From: Cupriavidus phytohabitans
GTDB lineage: Bacteria; Pseudomonadota; Gammaproteobacteria; Burkholderiales; Burkholderiaceae
DNA: 64,000 bases
Assembly: GCF_000426345.1 (NCBI RefSeq)
Contig: NZ_AUFE01000013.1
Location: forward strand, 1 to 64,000
Direction of reading: 5' to 3'
Position numbers and translations under genes: made by a program. Within the stretch, counting starts at the first letter, position 1, and every line of letters begins with the position of its first letter. The notes beneath the pieces are model-generated. The model worked only from the letters and a program-made list of their open reading frames with translations. It was not told the DNA's origin and made no database searches. Shown in pieces: positions 63,700-64,000 of the stretch.

Positions 63700-64000
63700 A
63701 TGCAAGACTTGGGTATCGCATTCCAGACGGCAGGTGGTGACTCCGGCGGAAATCACGACGGACCTTTCCCCCCGCCCCACGACTGGCTGATGAAGCGGAA
63801 TTGCTCGCTGAGTCCACGCCAGGTCGGCTGGTTTTACCTCTCGATCCTCACTGTCTCGCTTGTCATTGCGTTGTTTTTCGCGTGGCAAGGGTCCTGGCTC
63901 GTGCTGCCGTTTGCAAGCATCGAGCTGGCGGGGCTGGGGATCGCCCTGCTTGTGTATGCGCGCCATGCGACAGACTATGAGCGCGTCAGCATTACCGACG
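63700..64000 (+). CDS. DUF2244 membrane protein, 3' end cut by window
   Basis: At least 100 residues visible, open to the window end. LMKRNCSLSPRQVGWFYLSIL followed by two hydrophobic helices and YARHATDYERVSI is typical of DUF2244, found next to cytochrome c oxidase genes in many Alpha- and Betaproteobacteria. Start at ATG 63700 is a choice; ATG 63790 would begin directly at the conserved part. Function unknown, probably an inner-membrane protein tied to the oxidase operon beyond the window. Confidence 0.8.
   Translation, partial: MQDLGIAFQTAGGDSGGNHDGPFPPPHDWLMKRNCSLSPRQVGWFYLSILTVSLVIALFFAWQGSWLVLPFASIELAGLGIALLVYARHATDYERVSITD

Overview
The window is about 64 kb of GC-rich betaproteobacterial chromosome, almost certainly Cupriavidus (necator/taiwanensis type). 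The gene order and protein sequences fit that genus: a paaH-like gene, a Liv-type ABC cluster with CoA ligases, dctA-dctB-dctD, torF-glnK-amtB, gshA-gshB-ptsM-ptsH-ptsI, bfd-bfr, selD-mnmH, gpmA-grxC-secB-gpsA. The genus is inferred from recalled gene order and protein resemblance; no search was run. Both ends are cut inside genes: a 3-hydroxyacyl-CoA dehydrogenase on the left and a DUF2244 protein on the right. I saw no rRNA, tRNA, CRISPR array or complete insertion sequence.

Region by region. 1-11.5 kb: end of a 3-hydroxybutyryl-CoA dehydrogenase gene, a His-rich secreted protein, a Crp/Fnr regulator, and a six-gene set combining a branched-chain-amino-acid-type ABC importer with an acyl-CoA synthetase at its head and a phenylacetate-CoA-ligase-like protein at its tail. 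This looks like an uptake-and-activate unit for a carboxylic acid. 11.7-13.3 kb: YbaN-like membrane protein and a nitronate-monooxygenase-like flavoprotein. 13.6-21.9 kb: an acetone carboxylase module (acxA-acxB-acxC), a divergent LRAT-fold protein and a sigma-54 activator (acxR). 22.1-26.9 kb: C4-dicarboxylate transporter dctA with its DctB/DctD two-component system. 27-41.7 kb: housekeeping genes (ferredoxin, DacC, YbeD, RlmI, UvrD-like helicase, thioredoxin-like proteins, LysE exporter, NagA, Zwf, YifB, UbiK). 42-45 kb: nitrogen-control operon torF-glnK-amtB. 45.3-50.3 kb: glutathione synthesis plus the general PTS phosphorelay. 50.4-51.4 kb: iron storage (bfd, bfr) behind a Fur-like box. 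51.6-53.8 kb: selenium use for tRNA (selD, mnmH). 53.8-64 kb: MoeB, CtpA, GpmA, a rhodanese, GrxC, SecB, GpsA, a Bug-type binding protein, TrmL, ComF, a BioC-like methyltransferase and DUF2244.

The most informative non-coding finding is a set of sigma-54 promoters with paired palindromic upstream sites. One drives acxABC. A second, weaker one appears to drive the divergent LRAT-fold gene from the same operator region, which would place that unstudied enzyme in the acetone regulon. The palindrome TGTCCGG-N3-CCGGACA occurs as two pairs, upstream of acxA and upstream of acxR, and both pairs have exactly 30 bp between sites. dctA and torF-glnK-amtB have their own -24/-12 promoters, with candidate DctD and NtrC sites. 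Other non-coding items are a candidate small RNA with an anti-Shine-Dalgarno-like loop before gshA, a 165-bp fully palindromic MITE-like element between secB and gpsA, and five copies of a REP-like palindrome, one carrying an expanded (CT)23 tract.
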